Shown here piece after piece: positions 1 through 9,462 of a DNA stretch of 64,000 nt. The translations under genes and the position numbers were made by a program. Below the pieces are notes generated by a model. The model saw nothing but the letters and a program-made list of their open reading frames with translations, did no database searches and was not told the DNA's origin. Origin of the DNA: Candidatus Electrothrix scaldis (GTDB lineage: Bacteria; Desulfobacterota; Desulfobulbia; Desulfobulbales; Desulfobulbaceae). Numbering within the stretch: position 1 is the first letter of the stretch; every line of letters begins with the position of its first letter. The stretch spans positions 868,001-932,000 of the forward strand of contig CP138355.1 in the NCBI GenBank assembly GCA_033584155.1. Reading direction: 5' to 3'.

Positions 1-3000
1 AGATGGCGACCGCTCTTCTGACCATTACTTTCGATATTCTCGATGGCCTGTTGCCGAATGGCCTCGTAGAACTGCATCTCGGATTTCTTCATCTCCACCC
101 GCAGGGTGATCTCTGTTCGAGGCGGCAGCTCATCCAGGACCTCGGATTTAATGCGACGGAGCATAAAGGGCCGGATCAGCTTTTTCAGCTGGCGGCGGGC
201 CGCCTGGTCCTGGTGCTTTTCAATAGGGATACCAAAGCGGCTATTGAATTGCTTATAGGTACCGAGCAGGCCACGGTTGATAAAGTTAAAGAGGTTCCAT
301 AACTCTCCCAGGTGGTTCTCGATAGGGGTACCGGTGGTGATCAGGCGGAACTTGGCCCTCAGGCGCATAGAGGCCTTAGAACGCTTGGTTGCTGCATTCT
401 TGATGGACTGGGCCTCATCCAGAACCACGGTTTGCCAGGAAATTGTTTCCAGGAGATCCACCTCCTGCTGGAGCAGGGTATAACTGGTGATGAGGATATC
501 CCGTTTTCCCAGGTTCTGGACAATGGCTTTACGGTCGTCCATCCCGGAAAGAGTTTTCAGGGTCAGGGTTGGGGCAAAGCGGGCCACCTCCTGCTCCCAG
601 TTGAGACAAACCGAGGTAGGGGCGATAACTAGGCTGGGACCATTTTCCGCCCGATCCAGAATGACCGCGATGGACTGTAAGGTCTTACCAAGGCCCATAT
701 CGTCTGCAAGGCAACCACCGACTCCCAGGTGAGCCAGACGGGCCATCCATATATACCCCTCGGCCTGGTAATCGCGTAACTCTGCCTGTAAGGTGGAGGG
801 AACCTCTGGAACGAAGTTTTGCACATAGTTTATGCGTTTCAGCTGCTCTCGCCAGCCCTCATCAGCCTCGGTGTTGGCCTGTTGGGTCAAATCTTCCAGA
901 GCCAGGGCCGCCAGGGGATGGACCTGTATCTCATCATCTCCGGTATCCTTAGTCCCTTTGGCATCCCCGAACTGGATCAGGTCTTCCAGGCGATCCCGGA
1001 ATTCCTGGGTCAGCGCAAGGAACTGTCCTTTGCCCAGGGGAATAAAGCGGCTATGGGATTCACGAATTTTATCCAGCAGGGATTTCAGGTCGATAACCTC
1101 ATCCTGATCCACCTTGACATGGCCGGACAGGGCAAACCAGTTCTGCTGCGAGGTGCGGATATTGAGGTTGAGTTGATTCACTCCAGCTCGTCTGCGCACA
1201 GCAAGTTTTTCTCCCTCTGGCCACTCCAGCACCACCCGATCCCGAATTTCCTCCAGCTCCAACAGGGCCTGGAGGCATTCTTCAGGGTCCAGCATATGCC
1301 ATTCCCGGTCGTTTTCCTGCTCCAGGTCTACTGCCAGGTCAAGGATAGGACAGCTTTCTTCCACCTCGCGAGCCTTTTCCTCTTCAAGAAGCAGGTTTCT
1401 TCGGGTCTGCATCCTCCGGCTATTGACCTCAGCCATGAGGTTGGCAACCCCGGCTCCGGGCTTCAGGTAGGGACCGCGTCGGGAGAAGGGTTGAACAAAC
1501 ATCTCCAGGCGGAAACCGCTTCCGTACGGAATAATGTGGAGATGAATAGTAGAGTCGGCCTCGACAACCTGTACGCCTTGCTTGGCTGTCCCCACATTGA
1601 TGGAGGAGTGGACTGTCATAAATGAGGCAACATTTCCTATGACATCAAGCATCTGGGCGCTTGCTGAAATCGGGATCCCCTCACTTTGCATTTCATCGCG
1701 ATTAATTATTTCAGCAACCCTTCGGTGTTCATCGCTTATCTCCATAATGCGAAAGCGGGTAGGAGTTTCAGGCCAGACAGCCACCTTTCCTTCGCCTATA
1801 TCCTGGAGAAAATGAATAAAAAGATGCTCGTCTTTCTCTTCAACCATCAGTTCTGGCTCACCTGCCACAATTTCCACGGGGATGCTTCCTGACTTTTCAA
1901 GAAAAACATACGGGTGACCAATCAAGGCAGGCAATGCTTCGTCCATTTCAAACTCACACCCACCATTGCGGGAGTTAACATCACCGACCTGGCGTAAGGC
2001 AGCGCAAATTTTCGTATCCTGCTCGGTGAGAAAGTCAAAATCCTCTGGTTGCATGAGTCGATTAAGGCCTATTCCCCGGCCTTTGCTCCATTTTCCTGCC
2101 CCCTTTCGCCTTTGCTCCTTGGCTGATAGCTGTAGATTCTCGCCGTCAAAATGGACCAGCCAGACCAAACGACTGGTTTTTTCCGGCTTCTGGGAGCGGC
2201 TGGTCACCGTGATAAGATCTTGAAGGCTCTGCTTCCAGGATGTGGTATCTGTGGAGACAATATGGACGATAGAGGTGTAGCTGTGCTTCTTACGCAGTTT
2301 TTTGGTAGCCTCAGCAAGATCTTGTTGGCTGGAATCTAAGGTACTCAGCAGCTCGGCACTCTCCATAGCCAACCAGAAAAAGCTGTTTTCTTGGGCCTGT
2401 TGGTAGAGCGAGAGGAGTTCGGTGCGAAATTCTTCAGGTATTTCCACGCCCATCCAGTACAGGGCAAGAACGGCTATCAGAGAGCTGATCCCGCGTTCCT
2501 CAGCCTTGAGTTGGTCTGTCAGTACCCGCATGTCTGGCAGGGTGCCATCGACACTGCGCACATAGGCATCAAGAAAGCGGAAGGGGACTTCTTCCGAGCA
2601 GCCCTTGCAGCGTTCCAGAACCAAGGCAACAGAACGCCGGATGAGAATGCGGTCTTTTTCCGTGTTGCGGATCAAGAGAGAGAAAATGCAAAAGAGGCCT
2701 GTTATGTTGAAGAAAAAGGTTCCTTCCGGTCCAGCGTATTTATTCAGTTGGACAAGGTCCTGCTCAAAGAGTTCCAGGGCCTTGTTGACCTCTCCCTGTA
2801 AAAAGGCAAGGGTGCCAGCAAAACCGGAGCCCTGAAAGGCATCGACACGGTCTTGGAGCAGCGTCTCAAGCTTACTGAAATTTCCCTGCAAGAGATAATA
2901 CCCTGCCAGCATGCGGTGGAAAGGCACCCGTTCATCCTCGGACAGGGTCATGCCCTCCTCGTCTTCAAGATAGGCAATGACCGCAGGAAAATGGCAGGCA

Positions 3001-3593
3001 GTATCCATCGCATACTTAATAATAGTGTTCAGCAGGAAGAACTGCTGAAAACCGGGCAAACCGCCGAACCATTCGGCGTCAAAATGCCGGGCAATGACGC
3101 GGACTGACGGGGGCTCAGGGCCGATATGCTCCCGGCCATGCTGTTCCAGAAAGGTGACAGCCTCATCAACCTTGTCAAAATCTTCTGAGTACAGACCAAT
3201 ACGGAATTGACGCAAAGCCCGTTGGCAACGGGTGGCCCATTTTCCGTATAAGTAGGAAACTGGCGCATTTTTTTCAATTAATGCGGCCAGGTCTGCAAAA
3301 CGTCCCTCTGTGACAGCCTGGCGGGTGAGTTGTTCCGCCAAGTGGGGTGGACATTGATTGAGTTCATTGAGGTATCCCTGCTTACGAAGCCCGTTGATGG
3401 TCGACTCCAGCTCATTACTGGTTAAGCGATGAACCTCTGGTATAGAAATATCTGTTTCCGCTAAGCAATTGCCGAGAAAGGTCGTTGATACTGGTTCATA
3501 AACAATTGAAATAAATTGAAGGATAAACTGCTCAAACAGGGGGAGTGTCTGGACAGGAGGCAGTTGCTCTTTTGTTGAATTTGGCACGGACAT
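1..3593 (-). CDS. SNF2-family DEAD/DEAH helicase, 3' truncated by window edge
   Basis: A minus-strand frame stays open from the ATG at 3593 to the window edge (about 1197 codons seen, stop outside). The N-terminal ~950 residues are a long, mostly helical region I do not recognise. The C-terminal part holds the start of a SNF2 ATPase: motif I DDMGLGKT near residue 965, then a DEAQ motif II followed by SIKN near residue 1060, then TGTPIEN. This fits an RapA/HepA-like SNF2 translocase that uses ATP to move on duplex DNA and displace proteins. The helicase C-terminal lobe lies beyond base 1. The start follows a short A/G-rich stretch; no alternative in-frame start looks better. The next gene, ppiD, is on the same strand upstream. 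Confidence 0.85.
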   Translation of the reverse strand, partial: MSVPNSTKEQLPPVQTLPLFEQFILQFISIVYEPVSTTFLGNCLAETDISIPEVHRLTSNELESTINGLRKQGYLNELNQCPPHLAEQLTRQAVTEGRFADLAALIEKNAPVSYLYGKWATRCQRALRQFRIGLYSEDFDKVDEAVTFLEQHGREHIGPEPPSVRVIARHFDAEWFGGLPGFQQFFLLNTIIKYAMDTACHFPAVIAYLEDEEGMTLSEDERVPFHRMLAGYYLLQGNFSKLETLLQDRVDAFQGSGFAGTLAFLQGEVNKALELFEQDLVQLNKYAGPEGTFFFNITGLFCIFSLLIRNTEKDRILIRRSVALVLERCKGCSEEVPFRFLDAYVRSVDGTLPDMRVLTDQLKAEERGISSLIAVLALYWMGVEIPEEFRTELLSLYQQAQENSFFWLAMESAELLSTLDSSQQDLAEATKKLRKKHSYTSIVHIVSTDTTSWKQSLQDLITVTSRSQKPEKTSRLVWLVHFDGENLQLSAKEQRRKGAGKWSKGRGIGLNRLMQPEDFDFLTEQDTKICAALRQVGDVNSRNGGCEFEMDEALPALIGHPYVFLEKSGSIPVEIVAGEPELMVEEKDEHLFIHFLQDIGEGKVAVWPETPTRFRIMEISDEHRRVAEIINRDEMQSEGIPISASAQMLDVIGNVASFMTVHSSINVGTAKQGVQVVEADSTIHLHIIPYGSGFRLEMFVQPFSRRGPYLKPGAGVANLMAEVNSRRMQTRRNLLLEEEKAREVEESCPILDLAVDLEQENDREWHMLDPEECLQALLELEEIRDRVVLEWPEGEKLAVRRRAGVNQLNLNIRTSQQNWFALSGHVKVDQDEVIDLKSLLDKIRESHSRFIPLGKGQFLALTQEFRDRLEDLIQFGDAKGTKDTGDDEIQVHPLAALALEDLTQQANTEADEGWREQLKRINYVQNFVPEVPSTLQAELRDYQAEGYIWMARLAHLGVGGCLADDMGLGKTLQSIAVILDRAENGPSLVIAPTSVCLNWEQEVARFAPTLTLKTLSGMDDRKAIVQNLGKRDILITSYTLLQQEVDLLETISWQTVVLDEAQSIKNAATKRSKASMRLRAKFRLITTGTPIENHLGELWNLFNFINRGLLGTYKQFNSRFGIPIEKHQDQAARRQLKKLIRPFMLRRIKSEVLDELPPRTEITLRVEMKKSEMQFYEAIRQQAIENIESNGQKSGRH

Positions 3594-3725
3594 GTCTTTC
3601 TTTGCAGGAAGAGAGGTAACTTGTTGTCTTTGCGTTTAATGAGAAAAATATTAAACACCCCAAAAAATAACAGACGGAGTTTTCGGCCCCGTCTGTCTCT
3701 CCATCATAGCTCTGGAGTTGAAGAA

Positions 3726-5630
3726 CTATTTGAGTAAGGCCTCATTGGTGGTTATGTTGGAGCGAGACTGAAGGCCAGCAACCCATGAGGCGACAAGTTC
3801 CCTTCGCGCTGATGCCAGGAGTTTCTCTCTCGCCTCATCTCGTTTGCTGACATCCTCCTTTTCCGCCCCGGCTCTCCGCTCGGCGATTTCAAAGAGATAA
3901 TAGGATGCCCCAACCTGAACAGGTTCCTGTACCAAATTTTGTTTCCAGGGCATCTTAAAGCTTTCCTGAATAAGCTGGTTCGGTGGAAGGTCTTCCCCGC
4001 TTGCCGAACGCTGGATGAAATCACTGACCTTTACTTCCGGCTTTGTCTCCTCAAGTTCCTGAACAGCCTGTTGAAGACCGCCCAGCTCCTTGCTTGCTGC
4101 CAGGAGGTCATTTGCAGCTTGCTCTGCCAATTCCTTAGATTTTTCATCGGTATAATCGGCAACAACCTTCTCTCGAACTGCATCAAGCTCTGGGATTTCA
4201 GGTTGCTTGATATCGTCAACAAAGAGGATAGCGTATCCGCCATTGATTTCCACTATAGAGGAAAGCTCACCCTGCTTCAGGCTGAAGGCAACATCAAGGA
4301 ATTTCGGATCGTTAATCATGTCTTCCGGGAGTTTGTTCCGGGAAAAATAATCAGAGGTCTGAATATTTTCCTCACCCTCTGTGCTGTATTTTTCCAGGCT
4401 GCCGGAGCGCATAATTCCTTCGTAGGCCTTGGTGACTCGTTGGAAGGTAAGTTTTTTCGCGTCTTGTTTTTTCAGGGTGACGGCCAGATTATCCCTGACC
4501 TGTTCATAGGTGCGGACAGATGCGGGGCGAATCTCTTCCAGCTTGATAATATGATAACCGAACTGGGTTTCTACGATGTCGCTGATTTCACCGGGCTGAA
4601 GAGAGAAAACAGCCTGATCAAAGGGAGGAACCATGCGACCGTTAGAGAAGAAACCCAAATCTCCACCTTTTTCTTTTGTGGGGCCTTCTGAGTATTCCTT
4701 GGCCAGTTCGCTGAAGTCGCTCCCTTCCTCGCGGGCAAGCTGAAGGACCTCTTCGGCCTGTTTCTTTTTCTCAGCCCGGACAGCCTCACTGTCGCCTTCG
4801 TTGGTTTTGAAAAGAATATGGCGGGCATGGCGTTGCTCCGGCTGTTTATAGCTCTCTTTTCTTTCCTTATACAGAGCCTGGATTTCTTCCTCGCTTGGCT
4901 TAACCTGCTCCATATCATCGCTTGTCTTGAAGGACAGGTATTTCAGGCGGATTTTCGGCTCGGAACGGTAGTTTTCTTTCTTGCTTGCAAACCAGGTTGC
5001 CAACTCTTCGTCTTGTATCTCCACTTTATCTTTAAAATCTGCTGCCTTCAGCTGCACATAGGCAAGTTTGACCTCTTCTTCGTTATAGGCGAGCCAGCGG
5101 TCTACTTCATTATCAGGTATTAAGGCAAAGTCTGCCAGATCATTGGTTATGCGTTGTGATCTGAGGTCAGATTTAATGCTTTCTTCAAAGACAGCGGGTG
5201 TCATGCGGTTTCTTGCCAGCAGGTCTTTATATCGTTGCTGATTGAAGTGACCATCTTCCTGGAAGACTTCCATATCTTTTATTTGTTCCTGTACCATCAG
5301 ATCACTGACTCTAATGCCTATTTCTTCGCCACCCTGACGCATGAGCTCTGATTGAATCAGTTGGTTGAGGACCTGATGCTGAAGACCAAGTTGCTCCAGC
5401 AGGGCAGGGGGGATCTTGCCGCCGAATTGCTGGCGGAAATTGTCAGTGGCCCGTTTATAGGCCTGGGCGTAGTCCTGATGTGAGATATCCACCTTATTGA
5501 CGGTGGCGACGGCAGTCTGACGGTTATTCTGGTTGCCGCCGAACCCCCAAAAAATAAAAACGATGACGATCACAAGCACCAAAATCTGAATCAGGGGGGA
5601 TTGAGCCTGTTTGCGCAGAATATTCAGCAT
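3726..5630 (-). CDS. ppiD: Membrane-anchored periplasmic peptidyl-prolyl isomerase, PpiD/SurA type
   Basis: 634 residues. One N-terminal membrane helix (about residues 12-31, rich in I/V/L, ending in FWGFGG) anchors the protein, followed by a SurA_N-like chaperone region (to about 170) and a parvulin rotamase domain at about 268-372, recognisable by HARHILFKT, FSELAKEYSEGP, GGDLGFF and FGYHIIKLEE. A second long helical region fills residues 380-634. Length and order match PpiD (about 620 residues in E. coli), which assists folding of exported proteins at the outer face of the inner membrane. It stands alone, read toward the SNF2 gene and divergent from dsrC. Confidence 0.9.
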   Translation of the reverse strand: MLNILRKQAQSPLIQILVLVIVIVFIFWGFGGNQNNRQTAVATVNKVDISHQDYAQAYKRATDNFRQQFGGKIPPALLEQLGLQHQVLNQLIQSELMRQGGEEIGIRVSDLMVQEQIKDMEVFQEDGHFNQQRYKDLLARNRMTPAVFEESIKSDLRSQRITNDLADFALIPDNEVDRWLAYNEEEVKLAYVQLKAADFKDKVEIQDEELATWFASKKENYRSEPKIRLKYLSFKTSDDMEQVKPSEEEIQALYKERKESYKQPEQRHARHILFKTNEGDSEAVRAEKKKQAEEVLQLAREEGSDFSELAKEYSEGPTKEKGGDLGFFSNGRMVPPFDQAVFSLQPGEISDIVETQFGYHIIKLEEIRPASVRTYEQVRDNLAVTLKKQDAKKLTFQRVTKAYEGIMRSGSLEKYSTEGEENIQTSDYFSRNKLPEDMINDPKFLDVAFSLKQGELSSIVEINGGYAILFVDDIKQPEIPELDAVREKVVADYTDEKSKELAEQAANDLLAASKELGGLQQAVQELEETKPEVKVSDFIQRSASGEDLPPNQLIQESFKMPWKQNLVQEPVQVGASYYLFEIAERRAGAEKEDVSKRDEAREKLLASARRELVASWVAGLQSRSNITTNEALLK

Positions 5631-5907
5631 GATATGTTATTCTCCAAAGAACGTTATTCAAAGAAAACGAATTGTATGTATTCAACTCTGAGGCGATAAA
5701 CATAGCAGGTTATCGAGGAAAAAGCCAATTATTGTGTAACCTGTCTTAGAAAGTGGCTGGAAAGGAAAGAATAAGTGAAAAAACGAACAAGATCTCTTGA
5801 CAAAGAATCTATCCTATAGTAAGTCTTTCCATCATCATAAATAGGATATAGAACAGTGGATAATCTTTTATTCATTTCATATTATTTTTACCCAAGGGAG
5901 AAATACA

Positions 5908-6228
5908 ATGGCAACTATTGAGCACAATGGTACCAGCTACGAGGTTGATGAAGACGGCTTCCTGTTAGACGGATCCACCACCTGGGATGAAAACTGGGTT
6001 GATTACGTAAAAGGTGTAGAAGGTATCAATGAGATGACCGATGAGCATCAGAAGGTTATCGATTCTTTGCAGGAGTACTACAAGAAGAATGGTATTGCTC
6101 CTATGGTACGTATCCTCTCCAAGACCACTGGTTTCCCCCTGAAAAGAATTTACGAGCTGTTCCCTTCAGGACCTGGTAAAGGTGCTTGTAAGATGGCTGG
6201 TCTGCCCAAACCTACAGGTTGTGTATAA
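5908..6228 (+). CDS. dsrC: DsrC sulfur-carrier protein
   Basis: 106 residues, the usual DsrC length. It contains the family's flexible C-terminal arm with two conserved cysteines, Cys94 and the penultimate Cys105, eleven residues apart (GACKMAGLPKPTGCV). In sulfate reducers these two thiols carry sulfite-derived sulfur as a trisulfide between DsrAB and the DsrMKJOP membrane complex. With both cysteines present this is a true DsrC and not a TusE or RspA relative. A GGGAG ribosome site lies 8 bases before the ATG. The gene is monocistronic with its own terminator at 6261-6288, and no dsrAB is nearby, as is common in Desulfobacterota. Confidence 0.95.
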   Translation: MATIEHNGTSYEVDEDGFLLDGSTTWDENWVDYVKGVEGINEMTDEHQKVIDSLQEYYKKNGIAPMVRILSKTTGFPLKRIYELFPSGPGKGACKMAGLPKPTGCV

Positions 6229-6260
6229 GCTGTAGAGCTGGACAGGACGCAAGTTCTGAA

Positions 6261-6288
6261 AGGGCCCCCATTCGGGTGGCCCTTTTTT
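6261..6288 (+). terminator. Rho-independent terminator of dsrC
   Basis: GGGCC-type stem with one mismatch around an ATTCG loop followed by six T residues, 33 bases after the dsrC stop. Confidence 0.8.
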
Positions 6289-6983
6289 ATTTTGAAATTT
6301 TCTCCCGCGCAAGGTATTGCCTTTCCTTCACTCGTGTATCACGAGTCGGTCGCTGTTTCCTTCCTCTGCTTTTCCGATCAAAATTTCCAAGCTTCCAGTA
6401 GATATCTTTTTCTCCTCCTGCTTTCCCGGACCTGTCAAAAGAAGATTTTTTTGATTTCTTATGGTTGGTAATGAATGAGAGATTTTATTGTGGCCCAGGG
6501 AAATATGTAGATTCTGAGAATATGACTTATTTTTATATTGTTGTTTTTTCGTATTAGTTGTTGACAGATCAGTTGTGATGCTTTCTCATGAGAGATGAAA
6601 ATTAGATCCTCTTGACGAGGAAAAAGGGGACGGAACTATTTTCTATGGAGACCCCTCCAACAGATAAAGCCAACCTTGTATTTTATGGAGTGTAAAAGGA
6701 GGAAGCAATTGTCGTTAAACGGCAGCACCGACAATCCTGTTCGCTCCCTCAGTCGCCCTGTCCGCCATGCGAAAATCGACACACGAACCGCCTTTCCTCG
6801 AAATCCTCATCGAATCCGGGGCCACAGCAATTCCTGACCGCACAGTTTTTGAACATCTCGCCCGCCGGGATAATGTGCCCGGCGTAGATTGTCATCAAGC
6901 AGGCCCGGCCTTGGATAAAATAACTCCATTCTTTTTGTGAACAAACGCAGTACACCAACAACCATTATTCTTTGGAGGTACGT
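6289..6983. other. Long intergenic region upstream of the RiPP-like locus
   Basis: About 690 bases without a convincing gene. It holds a perfect 7-bp palindrome with a TAT loop at 6330-6346. A strong AAAGGAGG site at 6695-6702 precedes a TTG-started 42-codon frame (6709-6837, Arg-rich, starting SLNGSTDNPV). An overlapping frame starting at ATG 6767 gives 57 codons, and a minus-strand frame runs 6961-6749. None is recognisable, so none is called; the well-placed ribosome site makes the 42-codon frame the best candidate for a small peptide. Confidence 0.4.
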
Positions 6984-7802
6984 ATGAGTTCAGAAGAAAC
7001 GTCATTCCCTATTATTCAAGTTGCAGTCGGTGAAAGTTTTGAAATTCACCTCTATTCACGAGGTGGATCGACTGGTTACCTTTGGTATCTGTCTGAGATG
7101 CCCAAGGGTGTGGTGCTGGTTTCCACAGCAGAAACACCTGTTGGTCCATCCATGCCGGGCAGTCAGACCCGCCAGACCTTTACCTTTGTCGCCACGGCAG
7201 AGATGAAAGGTCCCTTGTCCTTTGAGTTGCTTCGGATCTGGATGCCGACAGAACCCGCAGATACACGGAGCTATGTGGTCATTGCCGATGCAGCTGACGC
7301 GGAAAGCCTTGAGGCCAGAATGACGGCAGAGGCTGGTTCCGCCCGTTTTCTTCGACCGGAGTCCTTCAGGGCTGCTATGTCTCCGGTTCCCCCTTACGGT
7401 GTCCCTTATCCTGGACTCAAAGCAGATGAGTGTTGTAAGGATTCAGGTATCCATCCTCTCTATGGATTTCCACCGCCGACCTTGCCCGGAGGCCAGTATC
7501 TGGAATCCGTTGTTGAGAGTACCAACAACTGCCGGGTGAAATATGGTGTACCTTGGGGCGTGACCGATCCAGATAATTGTGTTTTGAAGTATGGTTTTCC
7601 GGGAGGTTGCTGCGATAAACCGGGAACAGTCATTCCATTGTACGGGTTCCCGCCTGATTCTCCGGTTGAAATAATTAAGGCGGATGATGATGCCAACTGC
7701 GTGGTGAAATACGGTATGCCGAATGGTGTCGGCAAAGATGATGAAAACTGTAACTTGAAATACGGTATGCCCAAGCCTAAACCGGATTGTAAAAAATGCT
7801 GA
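6984..7802 (+). CDS. Chagasin-like domain fused to seven Tyr-Gly motifs; candidate spliceotide-type RiPP precursor
   Basis: 272 residues. The start is the ATG at 6984, 5 bases after GGAGG. Residues about 8-105 resemble the I42/chagasin cysteine-protease inhibitor fold: a GGSTGYLW loop at 27-34 (family: NPTTGY-x-W) and LLRIWMP at 82-88 in the place of the family's RPW loop. After a ~30-residue linker the C-terminal half carries seven YG motifs, each followed by V, F or M and then P, at residues 138, 160, 187, 203, 220, 243 and 260, with paired or single cysteines between them (Cys150/151, 183, 199, 209/210, 239, 256, 269, 272). The gene directly downstream encodes a radical SAM/SPASM protein. 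PlpX-type radical SAM spliceases are known to cut tyramine out of X-Tyr-Gly sites to leave alpha-keto-beta-amino residues, so a substrate-enzyme pair is inferred. No signal peptide is seen. Confidence 0.75.
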   Translation: MSSEETSFPIIQVAVGESFEIHLYSRGGSTGYLWYLSEMPKGVVLVSTAETPVGPSMPGSQTRQTFTFVATAEMKGPLSFELLRIWMPTEPADTRSYVVIADAADAESLEARMTAEAGSARFLRPESFRAAMSPVPPYGVPYPGLKADECCKDSGIHPLYGFPPPTLPGGQYLESVVESTNNCRVKYGVPWGVTDPDNCVLKYGFPGGCCDKPGTVIPLYGFPPDSPVEIIKADDDANCVVKYGMPNGVGKDDENCNLKYGMPKPKPDCKKC

Positions 7803-7825
7803 TGAATTGGTGGTAGGTGATGTTA

Positions 7826-7855
7826 GGCGGTGCCGTGTATCTGCATCGCCTTTTT
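7826..7855 (+). terminator. Weak terminator or attenuator between precursor and radical SAM genes
   Basis: GGCGGTGC pairs with GCATCGCC around a short loop, followed by TTTTTGA. It lies 24 bases after the precursor stop and 35 before the next gene. Such a leaky terminator would give much more precursor than enzyme, the usual balance in RiPP operons. Confidence 0.55.
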
Positions 7856-7890
7856 GATAGCATATTGATTTTACGTAGAGGATGACTGTT

Positions 7891-9363
7891 ATGGATTTTA
7901 CCCCTGTTACAGGTGTATGGGAAATAACTATGGGCTGCAATATGCGCTGTAAGCATTGCGGCTCAAGCTGCACAAGCCCGCTGGAAGATGAGCTGACAAC
8001 GGAAGAAGCCCTGGCTCTCTGTGATGATATTGCCGACTTGGGACTCAAATGGATAACTTTGTCCGGCGGTGAACCCCTGACCAGAAGAGATTGGCCTCAG
8101 CTCGTGGAACGGCTGCGCTGTAAGGGGGTAATACCGAATATTATCACCAATGGCTGGATGTGTGATGAAAAGGCTGTCCTACGGGCCAAAGAGGCCGGAG
8201 TGGGCACCTTTGCCATCAGTCTGGACGGTTTGCCTGATACCCATGATTATATGCGGAAACAAGGTTCGTTCGAGAGAACAGCCAGGGCGTTTCAGTTGAT
8301 GGCTGAAAACGATATTTCTTCAGGAGCGATCACCACAGTAAGCACAAAGAATATGCCGGAACTGCCTGCGCTGAAAGAAAAACTGCTGGAACTGGGAGTG
8401 CGTTACTGGCAGTTGCAGATAGGTCTGCCTATGGGCAACTTTGAGCAGACACCGCAGATGATTATGTCCCCTGAAGATGTTGACCAGGTGATTGATTTTA
8501 TCTATTCCGCAGCCGATGATGACCGCATCACTATTTATCCTGCGGATTGCATTGGCTATTACAGTCATAAAGAACTGGCCTCAAGACAGAAGGCACATAA
8601 GGCTGCTTCGCCTCCAGTCTGGCGGGGATGCAATGCAGGAAAGCGCAGTTTCGGCATTCTCCATAATGGTGAAATACTCGGTTGCACCTCAATCCGTAAC
8701 AGAGAATTTATTGAAGGCAGTATCCGGGAAAGACCACTCCGAGAAATCTGGGAGGATGAAAAGAGTTTTCTGTGGAGCAGAACCCTGAAAAAAGAAGAGC
8801 TGGAAGGGCAGTGTAAGACCTGCCAGTACGGTGACCTTTGCCTGGGCGGCTGCCCCAATACCCGATTGACTATGACAGGTAGGATTCATTCGGAGAATGC
8901 ATTCTGTTCCTATAATGTGGCCTTAAAGAAAACACAGCGCATCATAGGACCAATTGATAGTGTAGCTGAACTTCTTCAAACGGCCCGTAACTTGGTGATG
9001 AAGGGAGAGTTCCAGCTCGCAGCCTTGTCCCTTGAGCGGGCACTGGAAATAGAGCCTGAAAATATTGATGTGCTACAATTGTATGGTTATGTCAGTTTCT
9101 CACTGAATAATCTGAAGGAATGCAGAGATGCCAATCAGCAGGTGCTGAAGATTGATACCGACAATGTATATGCTAACAAAGGGATGGGACTGGCCCTGCA
9201 TCGCTTAGGAGATTCGGACGTCGGTATTCGCTATTTGCAGAAGGCTGTTGCTCTGGCACCGGAGGGTGATAGAGACCCGTATAATGATCTTGCGGCAGTA
9301 TATATGGAAACAGGACAACAAGACAAAGCGGAAGCCTTACTGAAAGAGGCGAATCTTTTGTAA
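7891..9363 (+). CDS. Radical SAM/SPASM protein with C-terminal TPR repeats; candidate splicease
   Basis: 490 residues from the ATG at 7891, which has AGAGG 9 bases upstream; the ATG at 7882 touches that ribosome site and is unlikely. Cys16, Cys20 and Cys23 form the CX3CX2C site for the SAM-cleaving 4Fe-4S cluster (GCNMRCKHC). A SPASM region follows at about 245-345, with Cys in RGCNAGKRS, LGCTS, CKTCQYGDLC, GGCPN and AFC, consistent with auxiliary clusters. Residues about 350-490 form tetratricopeptide repeats (LERALEIEPENIDVLQLYGY and the like), unusual for a peptide-modifying enzyme and perhaps used to hold the large substrate. It follows the YG-repeat protein in a two-gene unit closed by a strong terminator. 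Peptide modification is inferred from context; the exact chemistry is unproven. Confidence 0.85.
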   Translation: MDFTPVTGVWEITMGCNMRCKHCGSSCTSPLEDELTTEEALALCDDIADLGLKWITLSGGEPLTRRDWPQLVERLRCKGVIPNIITNGWMCDEKAVLRAKEAGVGTFAISLDGLPDTHDYMRKQGSFERTARAFQLMAENDISSGAITTVSTKNMPELPALKEKLLELGVRYWQLQIGLPMGNFEQTPQMIMSPEDVDQVIDFIYSAADDDRITIYPADCIGYYSHKELASRQKAHKAASPPVWRGCNAGKRSFGILHNGEILGCTSIRNREFIEGSIRERPLREIWEDEKSFLWSRTLKKEELEGQCKTCQYGDLCLGGCPNTRLTMTGRIHSENAFCSYNVALKKTQRIIGPIDSVAELLQTARNLVMKGEFQLAALSLERALEIEPENIDVLQLYGYVSFSLNNLKECRDANQQVLKIDTDNVYANKGMGLALHRLGDSDVGIRYLQKAVALAPEGDRDPYNDLAAVYMETGQQDKAEALLKEANLL

Positions 9364-9381
9364 CCTCAAGTTGTATCCACA

Positions 9382-9416
9382 GAGAGATTGTCGCCGGACA
9401 ATCTCTCTTTCTTTTT
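9382..9416 (+). terminator. Terminator of the RiPP-like operon
   Basis: An 11-bp perfect stem (GAGAGATTGTC with its complement, GCCG loop) followed by a T-rich tract, 18 bases after the radical SAM stop. Confidence 0.85.
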
Positions 9417-9462
9417 GCAATATTTTCAAACCGGTTGAACAGCTCACCCACCGGAGAGGCGG

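Noticed and set aside
3-3277. Many plus-strand frames across the first 3.2 kb
   Set aside because: They are shadows of the minus-strand SNF2 helicase, which shows clear helicase motifs and stays open to the window edge.
6749-6961. 70-codon minus-strand frame with several cysteines upstream of the RiPP-like locus
   Set aside because: No ribosome site and it overlaps equally plausible plus-strand frames; no family resemblance.
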